Shown here in pieces: positions 41,411 through 51,183 of a stretch of 64,000 nt of DNA; position 1 is the stretch's first letter, and each line of letters begins with the position of its first letter. Both the position numbers and the translations under genes were made by a program. The stretch spans positions 930,001 through 994,000 of the forward strand of contig NZ_CP006269.1 in NCBI RefSeq assembly GCF_000737535.1. Reading direction: 5' to 3'. The DNA is from Synechococcus sp. KORDI-100 (lineage in GTDB: Bacteria; Cyanobacteriota; Cyanobacteriia; PCC-6307; Cyanobiaceae). Below the pieces are notes generated by a model, which saw only the letters and a program-made list of their open reading frames with translations, did not search any database and was not told where the DNA came from.

Positions 41411-42878
41411 AACTCAGGCCATCGAGTTCCCTAATCAGTTCATCCACGTCACCCTGGGCTCTTAACTGCTGGAAACTCGAACGTTTGAGATCCTCCAGAA
41501 ATGAGGCCAGAAGTTCCTGGCTTCTTTCCAGCACCGGGCCCTGTTCCAGGGACCGGGCCAGCTCTTCCCAGAACCGGTTGAACGCCTCGTTGCTGAGAAG
41601 TTCAAGGGCGGGATCACGGCGTTCCAGCTGATTGCCGGCTCCTTTCGAGAGTCCAAGGAGGGAGTCCACCAGATTTTCGGCCAGCTGGCGACTCAGTGCC
41701 GATTCAGCCTGCTGAATGCCGGCCACCCCACGCAGTGGCTCGGGAATCACCGTTTGATTCAGGCTCTGAAACAGCAGGTGTTCCCCGAGGGCCGTGAGCT
41801 GTGGACGCATGTTGGGCCCCACCTGGCTGAGAAGCAGGGGCATCCAGAGCCGCAGCAGCTCAACAAGCTCTCGGTCCTCGTTCTGGTCCGTTCCCTGATA
41901 GCTGCAGAAACCGCGGATGCGTTGCGGCAGCCGCGGCGAGCGGATCAGTTGCTGCAGTGCGTCCACAACGCGAACGGTGATCACTTCAAACAGCTCCATC
42001 GCCAGCAATGCGACAACACCGCGGCTGATCACAGCTCTCAACGGCTCCAGCTGAATCAGCCCAGCTCGCGAGAGACGTTCCGTCACTGGAATCACCCGCA
42101 GCCAACGGGCTACGGGCAGCAGCAAGGGGAGGTCGATCCAGCGTCTCAGCAGGGCATCGCGCCAGCGGATTGCTGGATAACGGCGCTTGAGCCGCCAGGT
42201 GCGCAGGCCGATGTCCAGGAGAAACAACAGCTGGAATGGGGTGTCGATCCTCCAGCTGAGATCCGTGGGTTGACCACTCTCATCGATCCCTCTCCAGTAA
42301 TTGATCTCCACAAGGGGAAGGATCTGCTGCAGCCAGAACTGCCGTTCAGCGTCCCAGCCGCTCGCTTGCAGATGGGGCTTGCTCAGCAGCTGAACCGCAG
42401 CCTCCCGCGCTGAGTCCGTGTTTGCCCTGGACCGCAGTCTGTTTTTGAGCTTCTCCAGGGCTCCGGCATTGCCAGAGCTGAGAAATGGATTGGTTTCGAT
42501 CAGCTCGACCGTCAGCCTCTGCTGGTTGATCAGCTTCTCCGTCGCCTCGGCAGTGGAGAGGCCGTTTTCGACGATCAGCTGATCCATCGCATGGAACTGA
42601 TCGAGGTAGTTCTGCGTATCACGATGGGGAACGATCCCTTTCACTGGGTCGTAAACGGGGGTGAGATCCGGAAGCCACGGCAGCGGAATCACCAGAGCGA
42701 AGGAAGGGATGGGGTAGAGATTTCGCTGCAGCCAGAAGTTCCTCAGCGGGATGTAACTGATGTCAAAAATCACCCAGCCGAAATTGGCAGCTGCGATCAC
42801 GGCGATCAGCTGATCCCAGCGCCTCCAGCCACGGGCACCGACAGATGGGTTCAGGCCTTGCCAGCGTGGACGGATCAT
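41373..42878 (-). CDS. Large membrane-associated protein, unknown function
   Basis: A 501-aa protein with an N-terminal membrane helix (LIAVIAAANFGWVIFDISYI) and a second hydrophobic stretch (FALVIPLPWLPDL). A further region near DTPFQLLFLLDIGLRTWRL and the basic LLLPVARWLRVIPVTERL could be membrane-bound. The rest is helical with many Leu, Arg and Glu. The start is ATG 42878. It looks like a conserved cyanobacterial membrane protein, and no family is recognised with certainty. Confidence 0.75.
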   Translation of the reverse strand: MIRPRWQGLNPSVGARGWRRWDQLIAVIAAANFGWVIFDISYIPLRNFWLQRNLYPIPSFALVIPLPWLPDLTPVYDPVKGIVPHRDTQNYLDQFHAMDQLIVENGLSTAEATEKLINQQRLTVELIETNPFLSSGNAGALEKLKNRLRSRANTDSAREAAVQLLSKPHLQASGWDAERQFWLQQILPLVEINYWRGIDESGQPTDLSWRIDTPFQLLFLLDIGLRTWRLKRRYPAIRWRDALLRRWIDLPLLLPVARWLRVIPVTERLSRAGLIQLEPLRAVISRGVVALLAMELFEVITVRVVDALQQLIRSPRLPQRIRGFCSYQGTDQNEDRELVELLRLWMPLLLSQVGPNMRPQLTALGEHLLFQSLNQTVIPEPLRGVAGIQQAESALSRQLAENLVDSLLGLSKGAGNQLERRDPALELLSNEAFNRFWEELARSLEQGPVLERSQELLASFLEDLKRSSFQQLRAQGDVDELIRELDGLSFSPPTGQPKRQA

Positions 42879-42946
42879 GGGCGTGCTGGTCAGGGACCGA
42901 CGTCAGCCTGCCTCTATGGTGAGGCATCTTTGCCGCCTCGGGCCCG

Positions 42947-43618
42947 TTGGCAGTCGAGCAACAGAATCGCTCAAGACTTCACCCGTTCTGGGATTTCTGG
43001 GGTCCAGTTCTTTTCACTTTCGCGCTCTATTTCGGGATACGTCAGTTCGTTGTTGAAGCGCGATACATTCCCTCAGGCTCGATGCTTCCTGGATTGCAGA
43101 TCCAGGACAGGCTCCTGGTCGAGAAGGTCACCTATCTGCCGCGGTCCCCGAAACGTGGCGAAATTGTGGTGTTCAACTCGCCCTATGCCTTCGATCCGGC
43201 CCTGAGTTCCTCCAAGCGGCCCTCACCGCTGCGCTGCATGCTCGTGAATCTGCCGTTGATCGGCCTGATCCCTGGGCTTGGCAATCCGGCCTGCGACGCC
43301 TACATCAAACGGGTGATCGCGATTTCCGGCGACAGGGTTTCGGTCAATCCCCGAGGAGAAGTCACGCTCAACGGAGAGGAACTCAAGGAGCCCTACGTCC
43401 AGGAATACTGCAGTGTCGATGAGCAGGGGATGAGCCCCTGTCGAACCCTCAGTGGAACGGTGCCGCAAGGGTCGGTGCTCGTTTTGGGTGACAACCGAAG
43501 CAACAGCTGGGATGGACGCTTCTGGCCAAGCAGTCCCTACCTCCCTGAGAAGGAAATCCTGGGACGGGCGTTCGTGCGCTTCTGGCCCGTCAACCGCATC
43601 GGACCTCTGAGCAACTGA
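42947..43618 (+). CDS. lepB: Signal peptidase I
   Basis: A 223-aa protein from TTG 42947. It has one N-terminal membrane helix (GPVLFTFALYFGIRQFVV), the catalytic Ser in YIPSGSMLPGL near residue 44, and the catalytic Lys in YIKRVIAISGD near 121. The conserved LVLGDNRSNSWDGRFW box D/E is present. It cuts signal peptides of exported proteins. The 3' end overlaps the dihydroorotase-like gene by 29 nt. Confidence 0.95.
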   Translation: MAVEQQNRSRLHPFWDFWGPVLFTFALYFGIRQFVVEARYIPSGSMLPGLQIQDRLLVEKVTYLPRSPKRGEIVVFNSPYAFDPALSSSKRPSPLRCMLVNLPLIGLIPGLGNPACDAYIKRVIAISGDRVSVNPRGEVTLNGEELKEPYVQEYCSVDEQGMSPCRTLSGTVPQGSVLVLGDNRSNSWDGRFWPSSPYLPEKEILGRAFVRFWPVNRIGPLSN

Positions 43619-44867
43619 GGCCACAGGCCAGGACGCGTCCTGTGATTTCTCTGCCGGCACAGGGAATGTTGGCAGCCAGTGGTGCGGCCGAATCACTGCG
43701 GCTTACGGTCCAGCGATGCTCTGGATCAAAGATCAGCCAGCGATCGCTGTCGACGGACAGCTGTTCGGCCGGTATGTTGAGCAAGGACGATGGGCCAAAG
43801 CTAAGCGCCTGCCAGAGCTGGGGAACGGACCAACCAGAATCTCGAACCAAGGCCTCCCAGAGAAGCGGCAACACCAGGTGATGGCCACTCAGGCCAGGTG
43901 GCCGTTGATCCGCTGGCAGAAGCATGTCCTCCTCATCGAGGGGGACGGCATGCACCGCAACGGCTGTGATCAATCCGTCCAGCACAGCCTGCTGAAGAGC
44001 GAGCCGATCGGCCGGTGAGCCGATCGATGGCCGAACACACCAGCCGGGGTGATCGTTCTGCATGCTGCCGCTGTCAGCGATGAGATGCCACCAGCTGACA
44101 CTGGCCATGGGAGGCCTGGCTTCGCTGCGAAGCTGGGACACCGCTTTTGCGGTGGAGACATTCATCAGCCTCAGGTTTCGCTGAGGGTGTTGTCTCTGCA
44201 GAGCCAGTAGCTGGGTCAATGGCAGAACTTCACTGCTGGCTGGGTCCGGTGCCCAGCCCGCCCGCAGCGTTTCCACACCCTCACGTGCCAGACCATCCGC
44301 CTGCAGGTCTGGATCACGGGGAGCCAGCAGAACAGGTGCTGACTGCATTTCAGCCAGGAGCAGGCCGCGTTCGAGTAGGGCCTGCGGAACCATGGCATCG
44401 TCGTCAGCAAGGCCGATGGCGCCATGGTCAAGCAGGTCTCCATGGCAGGAGAGATGGTCTCCCTGGCCGCCTGTGCTGAAGCCGCCCCAGAGATGGATCG
44501 TCAGCCGTGATGGTTGATCGGGATCCGGCAACGCCAGCCGCTCCGGCCGGTCACGCCAGGTGCGACTGCGCGGCAGCAGGGCAACGGATCCGTAGCCCCC
44601 GGCGGTGGCGCAACGGGCCAGGCTTTGCAGTGTTTCAGCTCGACCGTTGATCGGGTCCTCCAGGACTGAATGGGGATCCACCAGGCAGGGTGCGATCAGC
44701 TTGTCTCCCGCGTCGGTTGGCCTCAGGCCCTGGCTGGCTGCGAGCGATCTGGCGGTTTCATCGAATCCGCGCAGGACACCGGTCTCGATGAAGACCGCCC
44801 CCTGCTGCTCGTCCTGGCCAGGTCCGTGCAGGATCCGGACTGGGTCCAGCAGCAGGGTGTTTTGCAT
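43590..44867 (-). CDS. Dihydroorotase-like amidohydrolase, metal site degenerate
   Basis: A 425-aa protein of the dihydroorotase/amidohydrolase shape. The usual metal-binding segment (PGFVDxHxH) is here APCLVDPHSVLEDP, so the second His of HxH is missing. Other family-like segments remain (GLADDDAMVP, LRLMNVSTAKAV). The protein probably has no standard dihydroorotase activity; such inactive homologues often act as structural partners of aspartate carbamoyltransferase (family knowledge). It lies 5 bp downstream of the tandem phosphatase gene, so they are probably co-transcribed. Confidence 0.75.
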   Translation of the reverse strand: MQNTLLLDPVRILHGPGQDEQQGAVFIETGVLRGFDETARSLAASQGLRPTDAGDKLIAPCLVDPHSVLEDPINGRAETLQSLARCATAGGYGSVALLPRSRTWRDRPERLALPDPDQPSRLTIHLWGGFSTGGQGDHLSCHGDLLDHGAIGLADDDAMVPQALLERGLLLAEMQSAPVLLAPRDPDLQADGLAREGVETLRAGWAPDPASSEVLPLTQLLALQRQHPQRNLRLMNVSTAKAVSQLRSEARPPMASVSWWHLIADSGSMQNDHPGWCVRPSIGSPADRLALQQAVLDGLITAVAVHAVPLDEEDMLLPADQRPPGLSGHHLVLPLLWEALVRDSGWSVPQLWQALSFGPSSLLNIPAEQLSVDSDRWLIFDPEHRWTVSRSDSAAPLAANIPCAGREITGRVLACGLSCSEVRCG

Positions 44868-44872
44868 GGTCT

Positions 44873-46225
44873 TCAGAGGGCGCCTGCAGCAGTCCGATCG
44901 ATCACGCTGCCGAAGTGCGAGGTGAGATTCAGGCAGGTCACCACTGCAGGCTGGCCTGAATCCGTCGGGATGTCGACAACGGTGACGCCACCGTTGCCCT
45001 GTTTCACCATCCAGATGTCGGCTGGTGTCAGGCCGAGCAGATCGCAGAGAATCGTCTTGTTGACCGCGTCATGGGCAACGACCAGAGCAGTGTCCTCGTT
45101 GGTCAGCTGCGCAGCAATCTCCTTCCAGCTGCGGACCGAGCGTGCCCAGACATCCTGAATCGTTTCACCATCGGGCATCTGCACGGTCTCCGGGGCTCGT
45201 TTCCAGGTGTCCAGCAGCTCAGACCAGTCGTCGCGGATCTCCGATTCGAGCTTCCCTTCCCAGGCTCCGTGACCGATTTCAACCAGGCCGTCGGTCTGGC
45301 TGAGATGGACGGATGGATGGCTCCTGAGAATGATCTCGGCGGTCTCCGTGGGCCGGGAGAGGGAACTGCTCCAGGCTTTGTTGATGGGGATGTCCTTGAG
45401 AAATTCCTCGGCCGCTGCAGCCTGCTGTCGTCCGTGATCGTTCAGGGGGATATCAATCTGCCCCTGAAAGCGGCCTGCCCGATTCCAGTCGGTCTCCCCG
45501 TGCCGGACCAGAATCAGGCGGGGTCCATCTGTTTTCGGCGGCAGCGGTGCGAGGTGGGTGGTGCTGTTGAGACATTCGATCTGAACCTGGGGCTCCCGCT
45601 CGCCCGATCGAAGGTTGAAAATCGACAGGGAGGTGTTGTCGACGCGGAGGCGTCTGAAGCCGTGGTCCGGTTCCCCCAGCATCACGAGCATCAGGCAACG
45701 CAGGATCGCGTTGTGCGCCACCACAAGCACGGTGTCGTTTCCAGTCAGCGCATGCAGTTGAAGCAACGTCTCGAGGAAGGACCTGGCCTGTTGCATCAGC
45801 TCCCCGAGGGGGCTGTAGCTGCGGCCATCGCTGTGGGTCAGTTCAAGCTCCATCGGCCGGCGTTTCCAGGTGTCGTAGGGCTCTGGAAAACGTTGTTTCA
45901 ATTCGTCGATCAGCAGGCCGCTCCAGGGATTGAGGTCCACTTCCAGCAGCCCGTCATCGAACACGGGTTTCGGGGCAGCGGCGTTGCGGCCTTCGAGCAG
46001 GCTTGTGGTGGTCGACGCCGCCCGTCTCAGCGGTGAGCTGTAGATCGCATCAAGCGGGACCTCCGCGAGGGACCGGCCGAGCCGGCGAGCCTGCTCGTGT
46101 CCTTCTTCGCTCAGATTGGAGAGGTCGTCGCGGCCCTGAATGCGACGTTCCTTGTTGAAGCTGCTCAGGCCGTGGCGGACCAGAAGAAGACGGAGAGGCA
46201 CCGTTCGGCGACGTGGCGCGGCCAT
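44873..46225 (-). CDS. Tandem histidine phosphatase (PGM-like, two domains)
   Basis: A 450-aa protein with two phosphoglycerate-mutase-type domains. The first has LLLVRHGLSSFNKERR near residue 13 and VVAHNAILRC near 168. The second has LILVRHGETDWNRAGR near 235 and LVVAHDAVNKTI near 385. Each domain keeps RHG and the second catalytic His. Two-domain cyanobacterial proteins of this kind have been annotated as carboxyarabinitol-1-phosphate phosphatases, which clear a Rubisco inhibitor, but substrate is not certain. The start is ATG 46225. Confidence 0.85.
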   Translation of the reverse strand: MAAPRRRTVPLRLLLVRHGLSSFNKERRIQGRDDLSNLSEEGHEQARRLGRSLAEVPLDAIYSSPLRRAASTTTSLLEGRNAAAPKPVFDDGLLEVDLNPWSGLLIDELKQRFPEPYDTWKRRPMELELTHSDGRSYSPLGELMQQARSFLETLLQLHALTGNDTVLVVAHNAILRCLMLVMLGEPDHGFRRLRVDNTSLSIFNLRSGEREPQVQIECLNSTTHLAPLPPKTDGPRLILVRHGETDWNRAGRFQGQIDIPLNDHGRQQAAAAEEFLKDIPINKAWSSSLSRPTETAEIILRSHPSVHLSQTDGLVEIGHGAWEGKLESEIRDDWSELLDTWKRAPETVQMPDGETIQDVWARSVRSWKEIAAQLTNEDTALVVAHDAVNKTILCDLLGLTPADIWMVKQGNGGVTVVDIPTDSGQPAVVTCLNLTSHFGSVIDRTAAGAL

Positions 46226-46290
46226 CGTATGGGGCGGTGTTCAAAGGGAACGTGTTCGCAGGGGGGACAATCGGGTGACATGGCGTTGAC

Positions 46291-47559
46291 GTGGTGCAGC
46301 CCAGCTCTTCACGACCAACCAATCCGGCTTGGAAGATTCCACTTGCCGTCGTAGCCCTGCTGTTGGCCACGGTGATCTGGTTGGTCGGGCTGATTGACAG
46401 TCTCACGCGCCCGTCAGTGGCCCCGTCCCTGCAGGTTCAGCAGCAGGAGCTCAGTCTTCTTGCCCAACCATCCGTTCCGGAAACCCTGCAGGGGGTGCTT
46501 GTCGGAGGCGATCCCCGCGACGTGCTGCTGCAGGCTTTGCAAGGCTCAACGGAGCGGCTCAATCAGCGTCAGCAGGTGTTGTTGTCACTTCTGTCGACAC
46601 AGCCAGCTGAGTCCCCTGAGCTGGAGCCGATGTTCCAGAACGACCCCCTTCTGGTGCGTTTGCGCTGTGAGGCTGCCGGAGGCGATGTGATGGTCTGCAA
46701 CGACCCCCGCGTCTCCAGGGCCGCTGCCCTGCGCCTTGGCCTCAGCATCGCGTTCCCCCTTCTGAGTGTTATTGGCGGCTGCGTCCTGCTGCTTCGCCAG
46801 GGGTGGCTGTTCGTCTTGAAACGTCAGTCCCCATGGCCGCCGTTGCGGGGTCCTGCACTGACCCTGGTCGACATGGTGTTGCTTGTCGCTGGTGGATTCG
46901 TCGTGATCAGCGCTGTTGGAGTACCGGTTGTGGCAGTACCACTGGTTCAATCACTGACCTCGAGCCTGGCGAGTCCCAGGAGAGAAGCCCTCGGTGTGGT
47001 GATTCAGTACGGCGTCATGGCCTTGCCGGGCGTGTTGATCCTGAGACGACAGCTTCGCGCGCTGCCGACCGATCAACGGCCTGCAGACGGCTGGTTGCAG
47101 TGGCAGTGGCAACCGGTTCGCTCTGCCATGGGTTCGGCGGTTGCGGGATGGCTGATGGTCACACCGGTCGTCATGCTGACGGGCTGGCTGTTGGTGAAGC
47201 TCGTCGGGGATCCCGGTGGCAGCAACCCCCTGCTGGAACTGGTGCTCGGCAGTCGTGACCCGCTGGCTCTGGCGTTGCTGGCCTTCACGGCTGTGGTGCT
47301 GGCCCCCCTGTTCGAGGAATTGATTTTCCGAGGTGCGCTCTTGCCGGTTCTGGCGACTCGTCTCGGAGCCCTGCCGGCAGTGGTGCTCAGTGCTCTGCTG
47401 TTCGGTCTGGCGCACATCAGCATCGGCGAACTGGCTCCTCTCACAGTCCTGGGGATGGGACTGGCGCTGGTCCGGCTCAGCAGTGGACGCCTGTTCCCCT
47501 GCGTCTTGATGCACGCGCTCTGGAACGCGATCACGTTCGTCAATCTTCTTTTGCTGTAA
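46291..47559 (+). CDS. CPBP-family intramembrane metalloprotease
   Basis: A 422-aa protein with about eight membrane helices. The catalytic segments of the CPBP (Abi/CAAX) family are visible: FEELIFRGALLPVL near residue 340 (EExxxR), LFGLAHIS near 370, and HALWNAITF near the C-terminus. The N-terminal region (about 40-170) is an extra soluble domain. The enzyme may process proteins within the membrane, and substrate is unknown. The start is GTG 46291, with GTG 46294 also possible. Confidence 0.85.
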   Translation: MVQPSSSRPTNPAWKIPLAVVALLLATVIWLVGLIDSLTRPSVAPSLQVQQQELSLLAQPSVPETLQGVLVGGDPRDVLLQALQGSTERLNQRQQVLLSLLSTQPAESPELEPMFQNDPLLVRLRCEAAGGDVMVCNDPRVSRAAALRLGLSIAFPLLSVIGGCVLLLRQGWLFVLKRQSPWPPLRGPALTLVDMVLLVAGGFVVISAVGVPVVAVPLVQSLTSSLASPRREALGVVIQYGVMALPGVLILRRQLRALPTDQRPADGWLQWQWQPVRSAMGSAVAGWLMVTPVVMLTGWLLVKLVGDPGGSNPLLELVLGSRDPLALALLAFTAVVLAPLFEELIFRGALLPVLATRLGALPAVVLSALLFGLAHISIGELAPLTVLGMGLALVRLSSGRLFPCVLMHALWNAITFVNLLLL

Positions 47560-47596
47560 ACGCCTCCAGAGGCAGCCTTGCCGAGGGCCAACGCGG

Positions 47597-48064
47597 GTGG
47601 TTCACTGGCACATTCGCCTGCATACGGTGGTTGCCGCACCGGAGCCTCGTCCTTCCGCAACCACCCTGGAGCTGATCCAAGGCTCGATGTCGGCCGGACG
47701 TGTGGCCCGTCGTTCGCCGTTGCTCGGCGGCCTGCATCGCGTCATGGATGGAACGATGCTCGGGGTTCTGGCAGCTGTCGCGGTTCTGGCAGGGCTGACC
47801 CTTCATTGGCAACATCGCTGGACGTTGTCCTTCAACCGTCTTGAGGGGACCCGGTCCCTCTCCCATCGCCTGACGGAATCCACGGCCCTGATGGAACGTC
47901 ACCTGTTGCGGGTGAGTCAGCGCCCCAGCCAATTGGTTCCCACCAAGGTGGAGAACCTTGTTTATCTCAAGCGCCCATCGGCGTCGGTTGAGCCCGTTGA
48001 AACAGCGGCAATGCTGCCCTCCCTGGATGAGCTGATCGTCAAGCGCATTCGGCCCGGCTATTGA
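47597..48064 (+). CDS. FtsL-like bitopic cell-division protein (candidate)
   Basis: A 155-aa protein from GTG 47597; ATG 47687 is a shorter alternative. It has one transmembrane helix (GTMLGVLAAVAVLAGLTLHW) followed by a short extracytoplasmic coiled-coil-like stretch (LEGTRSLSHRLTESTALMERHLLR). The position is decisive: its stop overlaps the ftsI start (TTGATG). In many bacteria, FtsL sits right before ftsI. The similarity to FtsL is structural, not motif-based. Confidence 0.6.
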   Translation: MVHWHIRLHTVVAAPEPRPSATTLELIQGSMSAGRVARRSPLLGGLHRVMDGTMLGVLAAVAVLAGLTLHWQHRWTLSFNRLEGTRSLSHRLTESTALMERHLLRVSQRPSQLVPTKVENLVYLKRPSASVEPVETAAMLPSLDELIVKRIRPGY

Positions 48065-49872
48065 TGAGCTCCCGGTTGTCCACCCCAAGACGGTCGTCGG
48101 CGAACCGCGCCCGTACCCGTGTCATTCCCCTTCAGAAGGTTCCCGCGCAACGACTCTGGTGGGTGTTTCTTATCCTCAGCGCTGGGTTGCTGGGGTTGAT
48201 GGGTCGGATGGCCTGGCTGCAGCTGGTGCAGACCAATGAACTGGAGTCTAGAGCACGCCAGCTTCAAACCCAGCAGAGCCAGCCACTGGGGCAACGCCGT
48301 CCAATCGTTGATCGCCATGGCCGTCTTGTCGCCATGGACGAGGAACGCTTCCGTCTCTGGGCCCATCCCCGCTACTTCAATTTCCCTGGGGATCCCCTCG
48401 ACATGGTCCGATCACCGGAGGACGTGGCTGAGCGCCTCGCTGCCGTGTTGTCGATCCCCAAGGACAAGCTGCTCCGCGAGATGGGGACACAGGAGTCGGG
48501 GATCAAGCTTCACAGCGGCATTGATCCTGAGACGGCCTCCAGGATTCGAGCCATGGGGATCAGTGGCCTTGATCTGGAGGCCTATCCCCAGCGCATCTAC
48601 CCCCAGGGTGATCTCTTCGCCAATGTCGTTGGCTTCCTCAACGATGAACGGGTTGCGCAGGCCGGGCTGGAACAGAGTCGTGATGATGAGCTGCTGCGTC
48701 ACGAACAGGCTCGCAGTCTTCGCCGGGGAGCGGACGGCACCCCTCTTCCGGATGACCTGGCGCCGGGTGTGTTCTTCGGTGATGACCTGCGCCTTCAGTT
48801 AACCCTTGATTCACGGCTTCAGGAACTCTCCGCCAAAGCCCTGACAGCTCAGGTGAAGAAGTGGAACGCGAAAAAGGGCGCCGTGATTGTGATGGATGCC
48901 AGCAACGGTGAATTGCTGGTCCTGGCCTCCACGCCGACCTATGACCCCAATCGGTTCTGGCAGTTCCATCCGGGTCGTTTTCGTGAATGGTCTGTCCAGG
49001 ACCTCTATGAACCCGGCTCGACGTTCAAGCCGATCAATCTCGCCCTCGCCCTGCAGGAGGGTGCGATTCAGCCCGGCGATCGCGTGCACGATGTCGGCCG
49101 TCTCCAGATCGGTGGATGGCCGATCAACAACCACGACAAGCGGGCCAACGGACTCGTTGATTTCCCTACGGTTCTTCAGGTCTCGAGCAATGTCGGCATG
49201 GTGCAGGCCATGCGCCGACTCAAGAACGACGTGTACTGGGACTGGATGAAGCGTCTGGGCATCGACGCCAGGCCGGATACCGATCTGCCGGGAGCGGTCG
49301 CCGGCCAGCTCAAGACCAAGGAGCAGTTCACCACCCAGCCGATTGAGCCGGCAACCACTGCTTTCGGACAAGGGTTCTCCCTCACTCCGCTCAAGCTGGC
49401 GCAGTTGCATGGTCTTCTGGCCAACGGCGGCCGTCTTGTCAGCCCCCACATCACCCGTGGCTTCCGTTCCGGCAGTGCCCTTGCACCGGCAACGGCTCCG
49501 AACGGTCAGCAGCTGCTGAAGCCGGAGGTGACCAAGACCTTGATGAGCTGGATGGAGTCTGTGGTTGAAAAAGGCAGCGGCAAGGGTGTGAAAACTCCGG
49601 GATATCGCATCGGTGGCAAGACCGGCACGGCTCAGAAGGCTCTCAACGGCATCTACCTGCCTGGGGCGAAAATCTGCAGTTTCGTGGCTGCACTGCCGAT
49701 CGAGAAGCCGCGTTACATCGTTTTGGTTGTCGTCGACGAACCCCAGGGTGAGAACGCCTACGGATCGACGGTGGCTGTCCCCGTCGCCAAACAGGTGATT
49801 GATGCCCTGCTGGTGGTGGAGAAAATCCCCCCGTCCAAACCTGCAGAATTGAACAAGGCCGCGAAGAGCTGA
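48064..49872 (+). CDS. ftsI: Penicillin-binding protein, FtsI/PBP3 type
   Basis: A 602-aa class B PBP with one N-terminal membrane helix (LWWVFLILSAGLLGLMGRM). The transpeptidase motifs are SxxK in GSTFKPIN near residue 320, SxN in SSNVGM near 374, and KTGT in GGKTGTAQK near 518. It cross-links septal peptidoglycan. The ATG 48064 overlaps the preceding stop; TTG 48061 is also in frame. Transaldolase follows 51 bp later. Confidence 0.95.
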   Translation: MSSRLSTPRRSSANRARTRVIPLQKVPAQRLWWVFLILSAGLLGLMGRMAWLQLVQTNELESRARQLQTQQSQPLGQRRPIVDRHGRLVAMDEERFRLWAHPRYFNFPGDPLDMVRSPEDVAERLAAVLSIPKDKLLREMGTQESGIKLHSGIDPETASRIRAMGISGLDLEAYPQRIYPQGDLFANVVGFLNDERVAQAGLEQSRDDELLRHEQARSLRRGADGTPLPDDLAPGVFFGDDLRLQLTLDSRLQELSAKALTAQVKKWNAKKGAVIVMDASNGELLVLASTPTYDPNRFWQFHPGRFREWSVQDLYEPGSTFKPINLALALQEGAIQPGDRVHDVGRLQIGGWPINNHDKRANGLVDFPTVLQVSSNVGMVQAMRRLKNDVYWDWMKRLGIDARPDTDLPGAVAGQLKTKEQFTTQPIEPATTAFGQGFSLTPLKLAQLHGLLANGGRLVSPHITRGFRSGSALAPATAPNGQQLLKPEVTKTLMSWMESVVEKGSGKGVKTPGYRIGGKTGTAQKALNGIYLPGAKICSFVAALPIEKPRYIVLVVVDEPQGENAYGSTVAVPVAKQVIDALLVVEKIPPSKPAELNKAAKS

Positions 49873-49923
49873 CGCGCTGAAAAACGTCGCTACGTTACGA
49901 GCGAAGGCTCCGAATCTCTAGCT

Positions 49924-51096
49924 ATGGCCAGCTTGCTCGAGCAGCTCTCGTCCATGACCGTGGTTGTGGCGGATACCGGTGATCTTGAAGCGATTCGCAA
50001 GTTCACCCCCCGCGACGCCACCACGAATCCATCCCTGATTCTCGCGGCTGCCCAGATTCCCGCATATCAAAGTTTGATTGACGAAGCTCTGAGATCGTCT
50101 CGGAAGCTGATCGGGCCGAATGCACCCGTTGAAGACGTCGTTCGTGAAGCACTGGACGAAATCAGTGTGATTTTCGGCAAGGAGATCCTCAAGATCGTTC
50201 CTCGTCGTGTGTCGACGGAAGTGGATGCCCGCCTGAGCTACGACACGGACGCCACGATTGAAAAAGGTCGGAAGTTGATTCGCCTCTACAACGATGCAGG
50301 CATCAGCAATGACCGGGTTCTGATCAAGATCGCCTCAACCTGGGAGGGGATCAAGGCCGCTGAAGTTCTGGAGAAGGAGGGCATCCACTGCAACCTCACG
50401 CTTCTGTTTGGTTTCGGCCAGGCCGTTGCCTGCGCTGAAGCCGGTGTCACCTTGATCTCGCCGTTTGTGGGGCGCATCCTCGATTGGTACAAAGCGGATA
50501 CCGGGCGTGACGCTTACCCCGGCCCCGAAGACCCCGGAGTAATCTCAGTGACACGGATCTTCAACTATTACAAGACCTACGGCTACAACACCGAGGTGAT
50601 GGGGGCCAGTTTCCGCAATCTTGATGAAATCACCGAACTGGCCGGCTGCGATCTGCTCACCATTTCACCCAAGTTGTTGGACCAGCTGCGTGAAAGCAAC
50701 GCCACGCTCACCCAGAAGCTGGATGGTTCCAATCCCACGAGCAGTGAGGAACAGATTCATGTGGACCGTGAACGGTTCGACGCGATGATGAAGGACGACC
50801 GGATGGCAACCGACAAGCTCGGGGAAGGCATCAAGGGCTTCAGCAAAGCCATTGAAACCCTGGAGCATCAACTGGCCCATCGTCTTGCCGAACTCGAGGG
50901 TGGCTCCGCCTTCGGGCACGCCGTTCAGGAGATCTTCATGCTCAACGACATGAATGGTGATGGCTCGATCACACGCGATGAATGGCTGGGCAGTGATGCC
51001 GTGTTCGATGCTCTCGATCAGGACCATGACGGCCTGATCTCCCAGGCCGATGTGCGCATGGGCTTTGGAGCGGCACTGGCACTGACCACGGTCTGA
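49924..51096 (+). CDS. tal: Transaldolase with C-terminal EF-hand pair
   Basis: A 390-aa protein. Residues 1-320 are transaldolase, with [10 protein letters not shown] near 35 and the Schiff-base Lys in [11 protein letters not shown] (sequence [11 protein letters not shown]) near 135. The last ~60 residues contain two EF-hand calcium loops, [13 protein letters not shown] near 341 and [13 protein letters not shown] near 366. The enzyme moves three-carbon units in the pentose phosphate/sedoheptulose branch. The EF-hand tail suggests calcium control, by inference; such fusion proteins are known from picocyanobacteria as far as I recall. Start is ATG 49924. Confidence 0.93.
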   Translation: MASLLEQLSSMTVVVADTGDLEAIRKFTPRDATTNPSLILAAAQIPAYQSLIDEALRSSRKLIGPNAPVEDVVREALDEISVIFGKEILKIVPRRVSTEVDARLSYDTDATIEKGRKLIRLYNDAGISNDRVLIKIASTWEGIKAAEVLEKEGIHCNLTLLFGFGQAVACAEAGVTLISPFVGRILDWYKADTGRDAYPGPEDPGVISVTRIFNYYKTYGYNTEVMGASFRNLDEITELAGCDLLTISPKLLDQLRESNATLTQKLDGSNPTSSEEQIHVDRERFDAMMKDDRMATDKLGEGIKGFSKAIETLEHQLAHRLAELEGGSAFGHAVQEIFMLNDMNGDGSITRDEWLGSDAVFDALDQDHDGLISQADVRMGFGAALALTTV

Positions 51097-51183
51097 TCTC
51101 TGATTGCGGTCCTGCTGTGAAGGCGGGTCATCGGCTCGCCTTCAACCCGCCTGATTGTTCTTCCAAGGTCCTTCATCGTCGTC

